A stretch of DNA of 64,000 nucleotides from NCBI RefSeq assembly GCF_000745835.1, contig NZ_JQKB01000002.1:1-64000 (forward strand), written 5' to 3'. A model generated the notes under the pieces. The model was not told the DNA's origin. It was given only the letters and a program-made list of their open reading frames with translations, and did not search any database. This document shows positions 27,841-37,884 of this stretch, in pieces. Position numbers and translations under genes: made by a program. The number at the start of each line of letters is the position of its first letter. Position 1 is the stretch's first letter. This DNA comes from Belnapia moabensis DSM 16746. Lineage in GTDB: Bacteria; Pseudomonadota; Alphaproteobacteria; Acetobacterales; Acetobacteraceae.

Positions 27841-30228
27841 TCAGAACCGGGTGCCGAAGCCGAACCGGAAGATCTGCGTCTCGTCGTAGGACTTCTTCAC
27901 CACCGCCTGGGCGATGTCGATATTGATCAGGCCGAAGGGACTCCGCCAGGAGACGCCGACACCGGCACCGACCCGCGGCGAGGAATCGTCGACGACGCCC
28001 GGGCCGCTCGCACTCTGCGACAGCGACCCGACATCGACGAAGGCGCGGCCGACGAGCCCGAGCTCGGCCGGCAGGGGCAGCGGGTAGCGCAACTCGGTCG
28101 TCTGCGTCCAGAGGAACCGGCCGCCGAGGCTGTCGCGGGTATTGATGTCGCGCGGTCCGGCGCCGGCGATGCGGAAGCCGCGGAGATTCTCGCCGCCGAG
28201 GAAGAAGCGGTCGATGATGCGGGTCTGCTTGCCGAACAGATCCTCGAGATAGCCGACGCTGCCGGAGATGGAGAGCAGGTAGTCCGGATCGCCGAGCCAG
28301 GACTCGAGCGGCACGTAGTAGGTGCCGTCGAGCCGGGCGCGCAGATAGGCCACGTCGCCGCCGAGGCCCGCGAAGTCGGTGCCGAGGCGGAGCACGGCGC
28401 CGCGACGCGGATCCACGATCGAATCGCGCAGGTCGTAGGTCAGCGTCTGGCCGATCTGCGACAGCAGGGTCGCCCCCTGCTGCTCGAGGATGAAGCGCGA
28501 GGCGCCCTGCGCGATGTCGGTGATGCGCCGGTTGGTGAGCGTATAGGCCCAGGTCTGCCGCAGCCGCTCGTTGAAGGCATAGCCCATGCGGAGGGTGAAG
28601 CCCTGCCGCTCCTCGCGGTAGGAGGCGATGTTCAGCAGGTTGCGCTGGACGTAGAAGATGTCGACGCCGGCCGCGAGGTTGCGGTCGAGGAAGTAGGGGT
28701 CGGTGATCGAGATGTCGACCTGGCTGCGGCGCTGCGCGATGGTGCCGTTGATGCGCGCATCGATGCCGGTGCCGAGCAGGTTGCGCTCGCGCAGGCCCAC
28801 ATCGGCCAGCGCGCCCGCATCCGTCGAGTAGCCGCCGCCGATCGAGACCTCGCCCGTGGCGCGCTCGGCGACCTGGGTGTTGAGGATCGCCCGGTCCGGC
28901 GCGCTGCCCGGGGTCGAGGTGATCTGCACGTCGGAGAAGTAGCCGAGGTCGCGCAGCCGCTGCCGGCTCCGCCGAATCTGTGCGGCGTTGAAGGCATCGC
29001 CCTCGGCGAGCCGGAATTCGCGCCGCAGCACGCGGTCCTGGGTGCGGGTATTGCCGTTGATCTCGATGCGCTCGACATAGACCCGCGGCGCCTCGTTGAT
29101 CTCGAAGGTCAGGTCGACCCGGCGGTCCTCGCGGTTGCGGGTGATGCGCGGCTGCACGTCGACGAAGGGGAAGCCACGAAGGTTGGCGGCATCCTGGATC
29201 GCCTGCGCGGTACGCTCGACGACATCGCCGTCATACCAGTCGCCTTCCGAGAGATCGACCAGCCGCCGGACGCTCGCCGCGTCGAGGTTGCGGAGGTTGG
29301 AGACGACCTCCACCTTGCCGACACGGTAGCGAACGCCCTCGTCGATCGAGTAGGTGACGAAGAAGCCGGTGCGGTCCTGCGCCAGCTCCGCCGTCGCATT
29401 GGTGACCTGCACATCGGCATAGCCGTTGCGGAGGTAGTACCGGCGCAGCAGCTCGCGGTCGAAGGCCAGGCGTTCCGGGTCGAACTGGTCGGAGGTGGAG
29501 AGCAGCCGGTACCAGGCCTGTTCCTTGGTCGCCACGATCTCCTTCAGCTTGCTGTCCGAGTAGGACTGGTTGCCGACGAAGTTGATGCGGGCGACGAGGG
29601 CGGCCTCGCCTTCCTGGATCTCGTAGACGACATCGACGCGGTTCTGGTCGCGCTGGATGATCTTCGGCTCGACCGTCGCGGCGAAGCGGCCGCGGCGGGC
29701 ATAGAGGTCCATGATCCGCTGGCGGTCGGCCTGCACCGCCTGGGTGGTGTAGACGGAGCGCGAACGGAGCTGCAGCTCCTTGCTGAGCACGTCGTCCGAG
29801 ACCTTGCGGTTGCCCTCGAAGGCGACGCGGCTGACGATCGGGTTCTCCGTCACCTGCACAAGGACGCGGCCGCCCTCGCGGCGGACCTGCACGTCGCTGA
29901 AGAGGCCGGTCGCGTAGAGCGACTTCAGGCTGCGGTCGAGCCGGTCGGCATCGAAGGGATCGCCCGGCTGCAGCAGCATGTAGGAGCGGATGGTGTCGCC
30001 CTCGATGCGCTGGTTGCCGGTGACGTCGACGGCCTGGACGATCCCGTCCGCCGCCGGCGCCCGGGCCGGCACCGCGCGCCGCGTCGCCGCGCGCGGCTGG
30101 AGCTGCGCCTGCTGCTGCCGGGCGCGCGCCCCTTCCGCTGGGCGGGTCTGGGCCTCGGCCGCCGACGGGATCAGACCCGAGGCGATGCAGGCGGTGGCAG
30201 CGAGGAGGACACGGAAGGAAGGGAGCAA
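27841..30228 (-). CDS. bamA: Outer membrane protein assembly factor BamA
   Basis: Central subunit of the BAM complex that inserts beta-barrels into the outer membrane. 795 residues: signal peptide (about 1-26, ending AEAQ), a short linker, five POTRA repeats (from VQAVDVTGNQRIEGDTI at about 64 to about 400; the sequences VxGNxR and GDxFN/D recur), then the 16-strand barrel with the conserved GxENLRGF (FLGGENLRGFRIAG) and terminal FRFGFGTRF ending in Phe. It is placed between rseP and skp as in most proteobacteria. A 138-nt upstream gap could hold its own promoter. Confidence 0.97.
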   Translation of the reverse strand: MLPSFRVLLAATACIASGLIPSAAEAQTRPAEGARARQQQAQLQPRAATRRAVPARAPAADGIVQAVDVTGNQRIEGDTIRSYMLLQPGDPFDADRLDRSLKSLYATGLFSDVQVRREGGRVLVQVTENPIVSRVAFEGNRKVSDDVLSKELQLRSRSVYTTQAVQADRQRIMDLYARRGRFAATVEPKIIQRDQNRVDVVYEIQEGEAALVARINFVGNQSYSDSKLKEIVATKEQAWYRLLSTSDQFDPERLAFDRELLRRYYLRNGYADVQVTNATAELAQDRTGFFVTYSIDEGVRYRVGKVEVVSNLRNLDAASVRRLVDLSEGDWYDGDVVERTAQAIQDAANLRGFPFVDVQPRITRNREDRRVDLTFEINEAPRVYVERIEINGNTRTQDRVLRREFRLAEGDAFNAAQIRRSRQRLRDLGYFSDVQITSTPGSAPDRAILNTQVAERATGEVSIGGGYSTDAGALADVGLRERNLLGTGIDARINGTIAQRRSQVDISITDPYFLDRNLAAGVDIFYVQRNLLNIASYREERQGFTLRMGYAFNERLRQTWAYTLTNRRITDIAQGASRFILEQQGATLLSQIGQTLTYDLRDSIVDPRRGAVLRLGTDFAGLGGDVAYLRARLDGTYYVPLESWLGDPDYLLSISGSVGYLEDLFGKQTRIIDRFFLGGENLRGFRIAGAGPRDINTRDSLGGRFLWTQTTELRYPLPLPAELGLVGRAFVDVGSLSQSASGPGVVDDSSPRVGAGVGVSWRSPFGLINIDIAQAVVKKSYDETQIFRFGFGTRF

Positions 30229-30366
30229 AGTGCGGGCCCGTAACGTTGGGGTTCAGCGAGCGGCCGGAGAATAGCCGCGCACCCTCGCCACCGCCACCCC
30301 ACACCTCGCGCCTTCGCTACTAATCCACTCAAAGACTTAGCTGGCGCATCGCAGACGGAAAAAAGC

Positions 30367-31500
30367 CTAGCCTACGAGACCCGCGACCCAGCGCCCGATC
30401 GCCCCGCCGGCGATGTCGTTCCAGGACGCAAAGAGGAAGAGCGAGACCAGCAGCGCGAATCCGGCCCGGAATCCGTATTCCTGCGCCCGCGGCGGCAGCG
30501 GCCGGCCGCGCACCGCCTCGGCCGCATAGAAGACGAGATGCCCGCCATCCAGCAGCGGAATGGGGAAGAGGTTCAGCAGGCCGAGGCTCACCGAGAGCAG
30601 CGCCATCAGGTTGATCAGCGGCGACAGGCCGAGCGAGGCCGCCTCGCCCGAAACCTCGGCGATGCGGATTGGCCCGCCGAGTTCCTTGGCGCTGCGCTCG
30701 CCGGCAAGCATCTCGCCGATACCCTTCAGCGTCTGCCAAGTGATGTCGGCCGTCTGCACGGCGCCGGCCGCGACGGCGGAGAACGGGTCCAGCCGCTCGA
30801 AGCGGGAGGCGCCGCCCTGGATGCCGAGCACGCCGACCGGGCCGCTGCCATTGTCTCTGACATCCGGCGTCACGGTCACGGTCTGCTCGGCCCCGTCGCG
30901 GGTGATGGCGACCGCCACCGGCTGGCCCGCCCGCGGCTGAATGTAGCGCTGCACCTGCTCGAAGCGGCTGACCCGCTGCCCGTCGAGCGAGAGGATGGCA
31001 TCGCCCGGCAGCAGCCCGGCCCGCGCCGCGGCCGAGCCCTCGACCACGGTGTTGATGCCCGTGCCGCCGACCGGCTGGCCGATGGTCATGAAGAGTCCAG
31101 CAAAGAGCAGGATGGCCAGCAGGAAATTGGCGACCGGCCCAGCCGCGACGACGATGGCACGGTCGCCCACCGACTTCTCGTGAAAGGTCCGCCCCGACTG
31201 CCAGTTCGCCCGCACCTCGGGGGAGACATCCTCCGGCGTCTCCTGCCCATGCAGCTTCACGTAGCCGCCGAGCGGAATCCAGCCGAGCCGCCATTCCGTC
31301 CCGCGCCGGTCGCGCCCCTGGAGCAGCGGCCGCCCGAAGCCGATGGAAAAGGCATCGACATGCACGCCGCGCCAGCGGGCGGCGAGGTAGTGGCCCATCT
31401 CATGGACGAAGACGAGGACACCGAGGACGACGGCGAAGGCGATCAGCGTACGCGGCAGGGCCGGCAGCATGTTCCAGAGATAGCCAAAGGATTCCAACAC
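30367..31500 (-). CDS. rseP: Site-2 intramembrane zinc metalloprotease RseP
   Basis: Cleaves membrane-embedded anti-sigma factors or signal peptide remnants inside the inner membrane. 377 residues with the zinc motif FVHEMGHYLAARW (H33, E34, H37) in the first membrane helix, a periplasmic PDZ domain (about 120-225, AARAGLLPGDAILSLDG), and the C-terminal LDGGHL motif (NLFPIPLLDGGHLVFY) that supplies the third zinc ligand. It follows dxr after 12 nt. Single PDZ domain, shorter than the two-PDZ E. coli protein, as usual in alphaproteobacteria. Confidence 0.96.
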   Translation of the reverse strand: MLESFGYLWNMLPALPRTLIAFAVVLGVLVFVHEMGHYLAARWRGVHVDAFSIGFGRPLLQGRDRRGTEWRLGWIPLGGYVKLHGQETPEDVSPEVRANWQSGRTFHEKSVGDRAIVVAAGPVANFLLAILLFAGLFMTIGQPVGGTGINTVVEGSAAARAGLLPGDAILSLDGQRVSRFEQVQRYIQPRAGQPVAVAITRDGAEQTVTVTPDVRDNGSGPVGVLGIQGGASRFERLDPFSAVAAGAVQTADITWQTLKGIGEMLAGERSAKELGGPIRIAEVSGEAASLGLSPLINLMALLSVSLGLLNLFPIPLLDGGHLVFYAAEAVRGRPLPPRAQEYGFRAGFALLVSLFLFASWNDIAGGAIGRWVAGLVG

Positions 31501-31512
31501 CGTCGCTCCTGC

Positions 31513-32682
31513 TCAGGCCGCAGCGCGCGTCGCAGCGAGCCGTCCGGCCTCCTCACGCGCCGCCGCATCCACGGCCAGCACCGCCTCCAGCCCGTCGATG
31601 GCGGGGTTGCCGAGGGCGGCCAGCGTCTCCTCCACCACTGCGGCGATGTCGAGGAAGCCAAGCCGCCGATCGAGGAACAGCGCCACCGCGATCTCGTTAG
31701 CGGCGTTCAATATGGTGGTGGCGCCCTGCCCTGCCTGCAACGCCGCCCGGCACAGCCGAAGAGCAGGGAATCGTACCGCATCCGGAGCGAAGAATTCCAG
31801 CTTTCCGAGCGCGACGAGGTCGAGGCGCGGCATATCGACGGCCATCCGCTCCGGCCAGGCGAGCGCATGGGCGATCGGGGTGCGCATGTCGGGCGAGCCG
31901 AGCTGGGCGAGGACCGAGCCATCGGCATACTGGACCAAGCCATGCACGGTCGATTGCGGATGGATCAAGATCTCGATCCGCTCTTCAGGCACCGGGAAGA
32001 GCCGCGCCGCCTCGATCAGCTCCAGCCCCTTGTTGAACATGGTGGCGCTGTCGACCGAGATCTTGGCGCCCATCGACCAGACCGGGTGGCGCACTGCCGC
32101 TTCCGGCGTTGCCGCCCGCATGGTGGCGAGGTCGGCATTGCGGAAGGGCCCGCCCGAGGCGGTCAGCACGATCTTCTCGATCACCGCCGGGTCGCGCGTG
32201 TCGAGGGCCTGGAAGATGGCGTTGTGCTCGGAGTCGACCGGCAGCAACGTGGCCCCCGAGCGGCGGGCCTCGGCGAGTACGATCTCGCCGGCGCAGACCA
32301 GGCTCTCCTTGTTGGCCAGCGCCAGCGTGCCGCCGCGGCCAAGCGCGGCCAGGGTGCTGCGCAGCCCGGCGGCGCCGACGATGGCCGCCATGGTCCAGTC
32401 GGCCGGCCGGGCGGCGGCCTCGACCACCGCCTCCGGCCCCGCCGCCGTCTCGATGCCGCTGCCGGCCAGCGCCTCGCGCAGCACGCCATGGCAGGCCGGG
32501 TCGGCCACCACCGCCAGCCGCGCGCCGAAGCGCCTGGCCTGCGTCGCCAACGCCGTCACGTCCCGCCCGGCGACCAGCGCCTCGACGGCGAAGGTGCCGG
32601 GTGGCGCCGCCTCCAGCAAGGCCATTGTGCTGCGGCCGACGGAGCCGGTGCTGCCGAGAACGGTGATGCGCTTCAACGCCAT
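31513..32682 (-). CDS. dxr: 1-deoxy-D-xylulose-5-phosphate reductoisomerase
   Basis: NADPH-dependent conversion of DXP to methylerythritol phosphate, the committed MEP-pathway step that feeds undecaprenyl phosphate synthesis by UppS in the same operon. 389 residues: Rossmann start ITVLGSTGSVGRSTM, ANKESLVCAGE, the metal/substrate stretch VDSEHNAIFQAL, and HPVWSMGAKISVDSATMFNKGLELIEA. The start overlaps the cdsA stop by 10 nt. A Pro-free Ala-rich tail ends the protein. Confidence 0.97.
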   Translation of the reverse strand: MALKRITVLGSTGSVGRSTMALLEAAPPGTFAVEALVAGRDVTALATQARRFGARLAVVADPACHGVLREALAGSGIETAAGPEAVVEAAARPADWTMAAIVGAAGLRSTLAALGRGGTLALANKESLVCAGEIVLAEARRSGATLLPVDSEHNAIFQALDTRDPAVIEKIVLTASGGPFRNADLATMRAATPEAAVRHPVWSMGAKISVDSATMFNKGLELIEAARLFPVPEERIEILIHPQSTVHGLVQYADGSVLAQLGSPDMRTPIAHALAWPERMAVDMPRLDLVALGKLEFFAPDAVRFPALRLCRAALQAGQGATTILNAANEIAVALFLDRRLGFLDIAAVVEETLAALGNPAIDGLEAVLAVDAAAREEAGRLAATRAAA

Positions 32683-33524
32683 AAGGCTTCCCCAGGGCCC
32701 AGCAGCACGCCAAGCAGCGCCGCGGCGGGCGCTGCCGAGATCACCCCGTCCAGCCGGTCCAGCAGGCCGCCATGGCCGGGGATGAGGCGGGAGGAATCCT
32801 TCACGTTGAAGCGCCGCTTGATCCAGCTTTCAAACAGATCCCCTGCCTGCGAGAGCAGGCCGAGGATGGCGGCGATCGCCAGCACCCGCGGAAGGGGCAC
32901 CGTCGCCGGCTCCATGACATACGCCGAGAGCACGCCGACCGCCATGGCCGAGACGAGCCCGCCTAGCGCCCCGGACCAGGTCTTGTTGGGCGAGATGGCC
33001 GGCGCCAGCTTCGGCCCGCCGAAGGCCCGGCCGGCGGCATAGGCGCCGATATCGCTCGACCAGACGATCAGGAAGAGGAAGATGACGTTGCGCAGCCCCG
33101 CCACCGCATCGCCGCGGAGATGGATGAGGGAGACGCCGGCGAGGCCGATATAGATTACCCCGAAGGCCAGCCAGAAGCCTGGCACCGCCCGGCGGAAGCG
33201 CGGCGGCTCGGCCACCGCCCAAAGTCCGAGGAAGCCGAAGCCCAGTACGGCGAAGGCCCAGTTCCAGGCCCCGCCCACCGCCAGCACGCCGGCCAGCAGC
33301 ACCGCGACCGGCACCACCATCCCCGGCGGGCGCTTGGTGGAGAAGCCACAGAGCCGCACCCATTCCCAGGCCAGCAGGGCGACGGCGGCGGCCATCAGCG
33401 CCGTCCAGGCCTCCGCCCCGAGCCAGATGCAGAGCAGGGCTGCCGGCCCGAGCAGCATGGCGGAGAGCGCGCGTTTGCGCAGGTCGGGCCAGCGCGAGGC
33501 GGGCCGGGCGGCCAGGTCGGTCAC
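32673..33524 (-). CDS. cdsA: Phosphatidate cytidylyltransferase
   Basis: Makes CDP-diacylglycerol from phosphatidate and CTP in the inner membrane. 283 residues with about seven membrane helices, IVWSSDIGAYAAGRAFGGPKLAPAISPNKTW, and the family signature SWIKRRFNVKDSSRLIPGHGGLLDRLDG near the C-terminus. I assign a GTG start at 33524, 13 nt after the uppS stop; an in-frame ATG at 33578 would overlap uppS, and the longer open frame is antisense-like noise. The order uppS-cdsA-dxr is conserved. Confidence 0.93.
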   Translation of the reverse strand: MTDLAARPASRWPDLRKRALSAMLLGPAALLCIWLGAEAWTALMAAAVALLAWEWVRLCGFSTKRPPGMVVPVAVLLAGVLAVGGAWNWAFAVLGFGFLGLWAVAEPPRFRRAVPGFWLAFGVIYIGLAGVSLIHLRGDAVAGLRNVIFLFLIVWSSDIGAYAAGRAFGGPKLAPAISPNKTWSGALGGLVSAMAVGVLSAYVMEPATVPLPRVLAIAAILGLLSQAGDLFESWIKRRFNVKDSSRLIPGHGGLLDRLDGVISAAPAAALLGVLLGPGEALWR

Positions 33525-33537
33525 GCGTGGCGACCGC

Positions 33538-34311
33538 TCAGCCCGTGCGGGCGCCAAAGCGCCGCTCCCGCCTGCCATATTCGCGGAGCGCCCGCGCCAG
33601 ATGCTCGGCGCCGTAATCCGGCCAGAGCACGTCCTGGAAGACGAATTCGGCATAGGCCGCCTGCCAGAGCAGGAAATTCGACAGCCGCTGCTCGCCCGAG
33701 GTGCGGATGATGAGGTCCGGGTCCGGCATGCCGGCGGTGAAGAGGTGCCGCGCGAAGGCCGCGTCGTCGATCGCCTCCGGATCGAGCCGCCCCTCCCGCG
33801 CCGCCGCCGCCACGGCCCGCGCCGCAGCGAGGATCTCGTCCCGTGCGCCATAGGACAGCGCGACATTGAGGTTCAGCCGGGTCCCGCCGGCGGTGACCTC
33901 CTCCGCCTGGTCAATCTCCCGCACCATCTCGGCGCCGAACCGCGCCCGGTCGCCGATCACCCGGAGGCGGATGCCCTCCTTGGCGAAGGTAGCGACCTCG
34001 GAGCGCAGATAGACCTTCAACAGGCCGGTCAGCGCCCGCACCTCATCGGCCGGCCGCAGCCAGTTCTCCGAGGAGAAGGCGAAAAGGGTCAGCCAGCCGA
34101 TGCCCTGTCCGGCACAGGCCTCGATGGTGCGGCGCACCGCCTCCGCCCCCGCCTTGTGGCCGAGCGCGACCGGCAGGCCGCGGGCCTCTGCCCAGCGCCG
34201 ATTGCCGTCCATGATGATGGCCACGTGCTGCGGCAGCGCGCCGGGGGACGTTCCCTGCGGGGCGGCATCGGGCAGCGGCTGGAGCTTGGGGGCGCCGGAC
34301 ACGAGGCTCAA
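33538..34311 (-). CDS. uppS: Undecaprenyl diphosphate synthase
   Basis: Condenses isopentenyl diphosphate units onto farnesyl diphosphate to form the C55 carrier used for peptidoglycan and LPS. 257 residues with a roughly 25-residue leader, then HVAIIMDGNRRWAEARGLP (catalytic D35 with GNRRW), HKAGAEAVRRTIEAC, FAFSSENWLRP and RTSGEQRLSNFLLWQAAYAEFVF, all family blocks. The start overlaps the frr stop by four bases. Confidence 0.97.
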   Translation of the reverse strand: MSLVSGAPKLQPLPDAAPQGTSPGALPQHVAIIMDGNRRWAEARGLPVALGHKAGAEAVRRTIEACAGQGIGWLTLFAFSSENWLRPADEVRALTGLLKVYLRSEVATFAKEGIRLRVIGDRARFGAEMVREIDQAEEVTAGGTRLNLNVALSYGARDEILAAARAVAAAAREGRLDPEAIDDAAFARHLFTAGMPDPDLIIRTSGEQRLSNFLLWQAAYAEFVFQDVLWPDYGAEHLARALREYGRRERRFGARTG

Positions 34312-34880
34312 ACCTGCCGGATGTCCTTCTCCTTCTCGGCCAGCGTGCTGTCGATCTGCTTGATGTACTGATCGGTCAGCTTCTGCACCTCGTCGGACCA
34401 GTGCTTCACATCGTCCTGGCTGATCGGCGCCTTCTTGTCCTTCTCCTGCGCCTTCACCTGCTCCATGCCGTCCCGCCGCACGCCGCGGATCGCCACCTTG
34501 GCGCTCTCGGCATACTTGCCGGCGGTCTTGATGAGCTCGTTGCGCCGCTCCTGGGTCAGCGGCGGCAGCGGCACGCGGATCACCTGCCCCTCGGTCTGCG
34601 GGTTCAACCCCAGCCCGGAGTCGCGGATGGCGATCTCGACCGCCTTCACCACCGACTTGTCCCAGACCTGGACGGAGAGCAGCCCCGGCCCGGAGACCGA
34701 GACATTGGCCACCTGGTTCAGCGGCTGGTTGTTGCCATAGGCCTCCACCCGGATCGGCTCCAGCAGCGCCGGGCTGGCGCGGCCGGTCCGCAGACCGGTG
34801 AATTCCTTCTTCAGCATCTCGATCGCGCCGTCCATGCGGCGCGTCAGGTCCTGCTTCAGCGTCTTGAGGTCGGCCGGCAT
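34308..34880 (-). CDS. frr: Ribosome recycling factor
   Basis: Splits post-termination ribosomes with EF-G. 190 residues: LKQDLTRRMDGAIEMLKKEFTGLRTGRASPALLEPIRVEAYG opens the protein, with VSGPGLLSVQVWDKSVVKAVEIAI and the long helical hairpin RKTAGKYAE-type segment and KQIDSTLAEKEKDIRQV at the end. ATG 34880 was chosen since MPADLKTLKQ is the normal start; the longer frame upstream is unsupported. A 118-nt gap separates it from pyrH. Confidence 0.97.
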   Translation of the reverse strand: MPADLKTLKQDLTRRMDGAIEMLKKEFTGLRTGRASPALLEPIRVEAYGNNQPLNQVANVSVSGPGLLSVQVWDKSVVKAVEIAIRDSGLGLNPQTEGQVIRVPLPPLTQERRNELIKTAGKYAESAKVAIRGVRRDGMEQVKAQEKDKKAPISQDDVKHWSDEVQKLTDQYIKQIDSTLAEKEKDIRQV

Positions 34881-34998
34881 GGCCTGTCTCTCCCGATCGG
34901 TGCGGCCCTGGACATGGTCCCAGGCCTCGTCATAGCGCGCCCAGGGCGCATTCAAGCCCAATCCACCATGCGAAGATGGCGGGAAGCGGGCGGCGGTG

Positions 34999-35724
34999 TC
35001 AGTGCTGCTCGACCACCGTGGTGAACTTCCCCTCGCCCTTCATGACGGCCGTGAAGGCGCCGGGCTCGTGGATATTGAAGACGATGATCGGCAGCTTGTT
35101 CTCGCGGCAGAGGCTGATCGCCGCGGCATCCATCACCAGCAGGTCGCGGGCGAGCATGTCGAGATAGGTGAGCGTGACGTAGCGCTCCGCCTTCGGGTTC
35201 TTGCGCGGGTCGGCGGAGTAGACGCCATCCACCTGCGTGCCCTTGAAGAGCGCGTCGCATTCCATCTCGGCGGCGCGGAGCGCGGCGGCGGTGTCGGTGG
35301 TGAAGAAGGGGTTGCCCGTGCCGGCGGCGAAGATCACCACCCGGCCCTTCTCCATGTGGCGGATGGCCCGCCTACGGATATAGGGCTCGCAGAGCGACTG
35401 CATGGGGATGGCGCTCAGCACTCGGGTCGGCAGGCCCTGCTTCTCGAGCGCCGACTGCATGGCCAGCGCGTTCATCACCGTCGCCAGCATGCCCATGTAG
35501 TCGGCCTGGGCGCGGTCCATGCCGGCCGCCGCGCCGGCGATGCCGCGAAAGATGTTGCCGCCGCCGATGACGAGGCAGACCTCCGCGCCGAGCGCGACCG
35601 CGCCCTTCACATCCTCGGCGATGCGGCGGACGGTAGCGGATTCGAGGCCGTAGTCGCGGTTGCCCATCAGCGCCTCGCCGGACACCTTGAGCATGACACG
35701 CTTGTAGCTGGTCGGCTGGTTCAT
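34999..35724 (-). CDS. pyrH: Uridylate kinase
   Basis: Phosphorylates UMP to UDP, supplying UDP-sugar and CTP pools. 241 residues of the amino-acid-kinase fold: [81 protein letters not shown] 35724 was chosen; the longer frame to 35778 has no family sequence. It lies between tsf and frr as in most bacteria. A 123-nt gap with a strong hairpin separates it from tsf. Confidence 0.97.
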   Translation of the reverse strand: MNQPTSYKRVMLKVSGEALMGNRDYGLESATVRRIAEDVKGAVALGAEVCLVIGGGNIFRGIAGAAAGMDRAQADYMGMLATVMNALAMQSALEKQGLPTRVLSAIPMQSLCEPYIRRRAIRHMEKGRVVIFAAGTGNPFFTTDTAAALRAAEMECDALFKGTQVDGVYSADPRKNPKAERYVTLTYLDMLARDLLVMDAAAISLCRENKLPIIVFNIHEPGAFTAVMKGEGKFTTVVEQH

Positions 35725-35803
35725 TATGGGACCGTCACGGGGGCGAGGAACGATATGCAGCGGCCCCCGGCCCCGCAAGGCCCTGGTCGAGCCGCGGACG
35801 CCA

Positions 35804-35834
35804 CATGCGGGTGAGCAGAGGCTCCACCCGCATG
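35804..35834 (-). terminator. Hairpin in the tsf-pyrH gap
   Basis: CATGCGGGTG at 35804-35813 pairs perfectly with 35825-35834, and AGC/GCT near the loop can extend it. It begins 14 nt after the tsf stop. No T-run follows, so a partial terminator, an mRNA processing site or a stabiliser are all possible. Confidence 0.45.
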
Positions 35835-35847
35835 CAACGGTTTCGGC

Positions 35848-36768
35848 TCAGGCGGCGCCGACGCCCGAGACCTTCGCCACTTCGGAGGCGAAGTCGGGCC
35901 CGACCGGCTTGTCGATGCCCTCGCCGAGCTGGAAGCGGGCGAAGCCCGTCAGCTTGCCGCCGGTCTTCTGGACGATCGCCTTCACGCGGCTCTCGCCGTC
36001 ATGCACCCAGACCTGCTCCAGCAGCACCACTTCCTCGTAGTACTTGCGGATGCGGCCCTCGACCATCTTCTCGATGATGGCCTCCGGCTTGCCGCTGGCA
36101 CGAGCCTGCTCGGAGAGCACCGCCTTCTCCCGCTCGAGCGAGGCGGGGTCGACGGCGGTGACGTCGAGTGCCTCCGGACGGGTGGCGGCGACATGCATGC
36201 CGATCTGCCGGCCAAGGCCCTCGAGCGCATCGATCTCGGAGGCCCCCTCCAGCGCGACCAGCACCCCGATCTTGCCGAGGCCGGGGCGGATGGCGTTGTG
36301 GGTATAGGTGGCGACGGCGCCGCTGCTGACCTCGAGCCGGCGGGCGCGACGGATCGTCATGTTCTCGCCGATGGTGGCGATGAGGCGCGTCAGCTCCTCG
36401 GCCACGCTGTGCTGGGCGCCGGGATAGGTCGCCGCCTTCAGCGCCTCGACATCCTCGCCGACGGTCAGCGCCAGCCCCGCCACCTCGGCGACGAAATTCT
36501 GGAACTGCTCGTTGCGGGCGACGAAGTCGGTCTCGGCATTCACCTCGACCATGGCGGCGACGTTCGGCGCGCTGGCGACGCCGACCAGCCCCTCGGCGGC
36601 GACGCGGCCGGACTTCTTCGCGGCGGCCGAGAGGCCCTTCTTCCGCAGCCAGTCGATCGCGGCTTCCATGTCGCCATTCGACTCAACCAGGGCCTTCTTG
36701 CAGTCCATCATGCCGGCGCCGGTCTTGTCGCGCAGGTCGCGGACCATCGCTGCGGTGATTTCGGCCAT
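35848..36768 (-). CDS. tsf: Translation elongation factor Ts
   Basis: Nucleotide exchange factor for EF-Tu. 306 residues: the UBA-like N-terminus [42 protein letters not shown], the core with [20 protein letters not shown] (signature), and a second half with [21 protein letters not shown]. It follows rpsB by 90 nt, the universal rpsB-tsf order. Confidence 0.98.
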   Translation of the reverse strand: MAEITAAMVRDLRDKTGAGMMDCKKALVESNGDMEAAIDWLRKKGLSAAAKKSGRVAAEGLVGVASAPNVAAMVEVNAETDFVARNEQFQNFVAEVAGLALTVGEDVEALKAATYPGAQHSVAEELTRLIATIGENMTIRRARRLEVSSGAVATYTHNAIRPGLGKIGVLVALEGASEIDALEGLGRQIGMHVAATRPEALDVTAVDPASLEREKAVLSEQARASGKPEAIIEKMVEGRIRKYYEEVVLLEQVWVHDGESRVKAIVQKTGGKLTGFARFQLGEGIDKPVGPDFASEVAKVSGVGAA

Positions 36769-36858
36769 GGATCAACCCTCCATAGGATTGCGGCCGCCCA
36801 TCCCGGACGGCCGCTCATCGTCACATCCAAACATCCCGCCCGGAGGCGGCGCGAACTC

Positions 36859-37698
36859 TCAGCCCTGGGCGGCAGGCTGCTCGGCCGGGGCTTCCTCGGC
36901 CGCCGCGGCCGCGGTGAACTCCTCCGGCGTTGCCTCCTCGGCGGCGGCGGTCAGCGCCTCGTCTTCGGGCAACTCCTCGACGGCGCCCATATCGACGCCC
37001 GAGGCCTGCAGCCCGGCCGAGATGCCGTCGATGACGGCGCCGGCGATCAGGTCGCAGTAGAGGTTGATCGCGCGGATCGCGTCGTCATTGCCCGGGATCG
37101 GGAAGGCGACGCCCTGCGGATCGGCATTGCTGTCCACCACGGCGATGACGGGGATGCCGAGCTTGTTGGCCTCCTCGATCGCCAGCTTCTCCTTCACCAC
37201 GTCGATGACGAAGATGATGTCGGGCAGGCCGCCCATCTCCTTGATGCCGCCGAGCGCGCGGTCGAGCTTCTCCTTCTCGCGCGTCAGCATCAGGATCTCC
37301 TTCTTGGTGAGACCCTGGATGTTGCCGCCGAGCTGCTCCTCCATCTGCTTCAGGCGCTTGATCGAGCCCGTGATGGTCTTCCAGTTGGTGAGCATGCCGC
37401 CCAGCCAGCGGTGGTTCACGTAGTACTGGCCGCAGCGCGTCGAGGCCTCGGCCACGTACTCGGCTGCCGCCTTCTTGGTGCCGACGAAGAGCACGCGCCC
37501 GCCGGCCGCCACCACGTCGCGGACGGCGCGCAGCGCGCGGTCCAGCATAGGGACGGTCTGCTGCAGGTCGAGGATGTGGACCTGGTTGCGGACGCCGAAG
37601 ATGTAGGGCGCCATGCGCGGGTTCCAGCGCCGCGTATGGTGGCCGAAATGGACGCCTGCCTCGAGCAGCAGGCGAAGGGAAACCTGGGGCATCGCCAT
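36859..37698 (-). CDS. rpsB: 30S ribosomal protein S2 with acidic Ala-rich tail
   Basis: Small-subunit ribosomal protein. 279 residues: [59 protein letters not shown], and [22 protein letters not shown]-type core. Residues 238-279 form an Ala/Glu/Pro tail ([20 protein letters not shown] and on) beyond the conserved fold; such tails occur in other alphaproteobacteria. ATG 37698 fits the family; upstream in-frame sequence is not conserved. This is the first gene of the operon that runs to gloA. Confidence 0.97.
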   Translation of the reverse strand: MAMPQVSLRLLLEAGVHFGHHTRRWNPRMAPYIFGVRNQVHILDLQQTVPMLDRALRAVRDVVAAGGRVLFVGTKKAAAEYVAEASTRCGQYYVNHRWLGGMLTNWKTITGSIKRLKQMEEQLGGNIQGLTKKEILMLTREKEKLDRALGGIKEMGGLPDIIFVIDVVKEKLAIEEANKLGIPVIAVVDSNADPQGVAFPIPGNDDAIRAINLYCDLIAGAVIDGISAGLQASGVDMGAVEELPEDEALTAAAEEATPEEFTAAAAAEEAPAEQPAAQG

Positions 37699-37849
37699 GA
37701 TGGGCGAGATCCTTCCTGTCAGTCCGGTTGGGCCTCCGCGGCGCCTTCCCGGAAACCGGGACCGGACCCTGCCTGATGGAAGGGCGCGCCGCGTGCGAAT
37801 TTGCCGCGCCGGGTAGGCCCGGCGGCAGCGCGGCGCATATGGCATGGCC

Positions 37850-37877
37850 GGCGCCCCGGGGCAAGGCCCGGGGCGCC
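37850..37877 (-). terminator. GC-rich hairpin after the family 5 solute receptor
   Basis: GGCGCCCCGGG (37850-37860) pairs perfectly with 37867-37877 around a 6-nt loop. It starts 8 nt past the receptor stop and 150 nt before rpsB, a suitable place to insulate the ribosomal operon. No T-run follows. Confidence 0.5.
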
Positions 37878-37884
37878 CTCCCCA

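Noticed and set aside
24971-27889. 972-codon plus-strand frame opposite lpxA-fabZ-lpxD-skp
   Set aside because: Antisense shadow of four recognised genes.
33525-33866. N-terminal extension of cdsA by 114 residues
   Set aside because: Ser/Arg-rich antisense of uppS; family N-terminus begins at the GTG 33524.
36790-36814. GCGGCCG...CGGCCGC hairpin in the rpsB-tsf gap as a terminator
   Set aside because: Only 7 bp, no T-run, and tsf must be expressed with rpsB; chance is likely in such GC-rich DNA.
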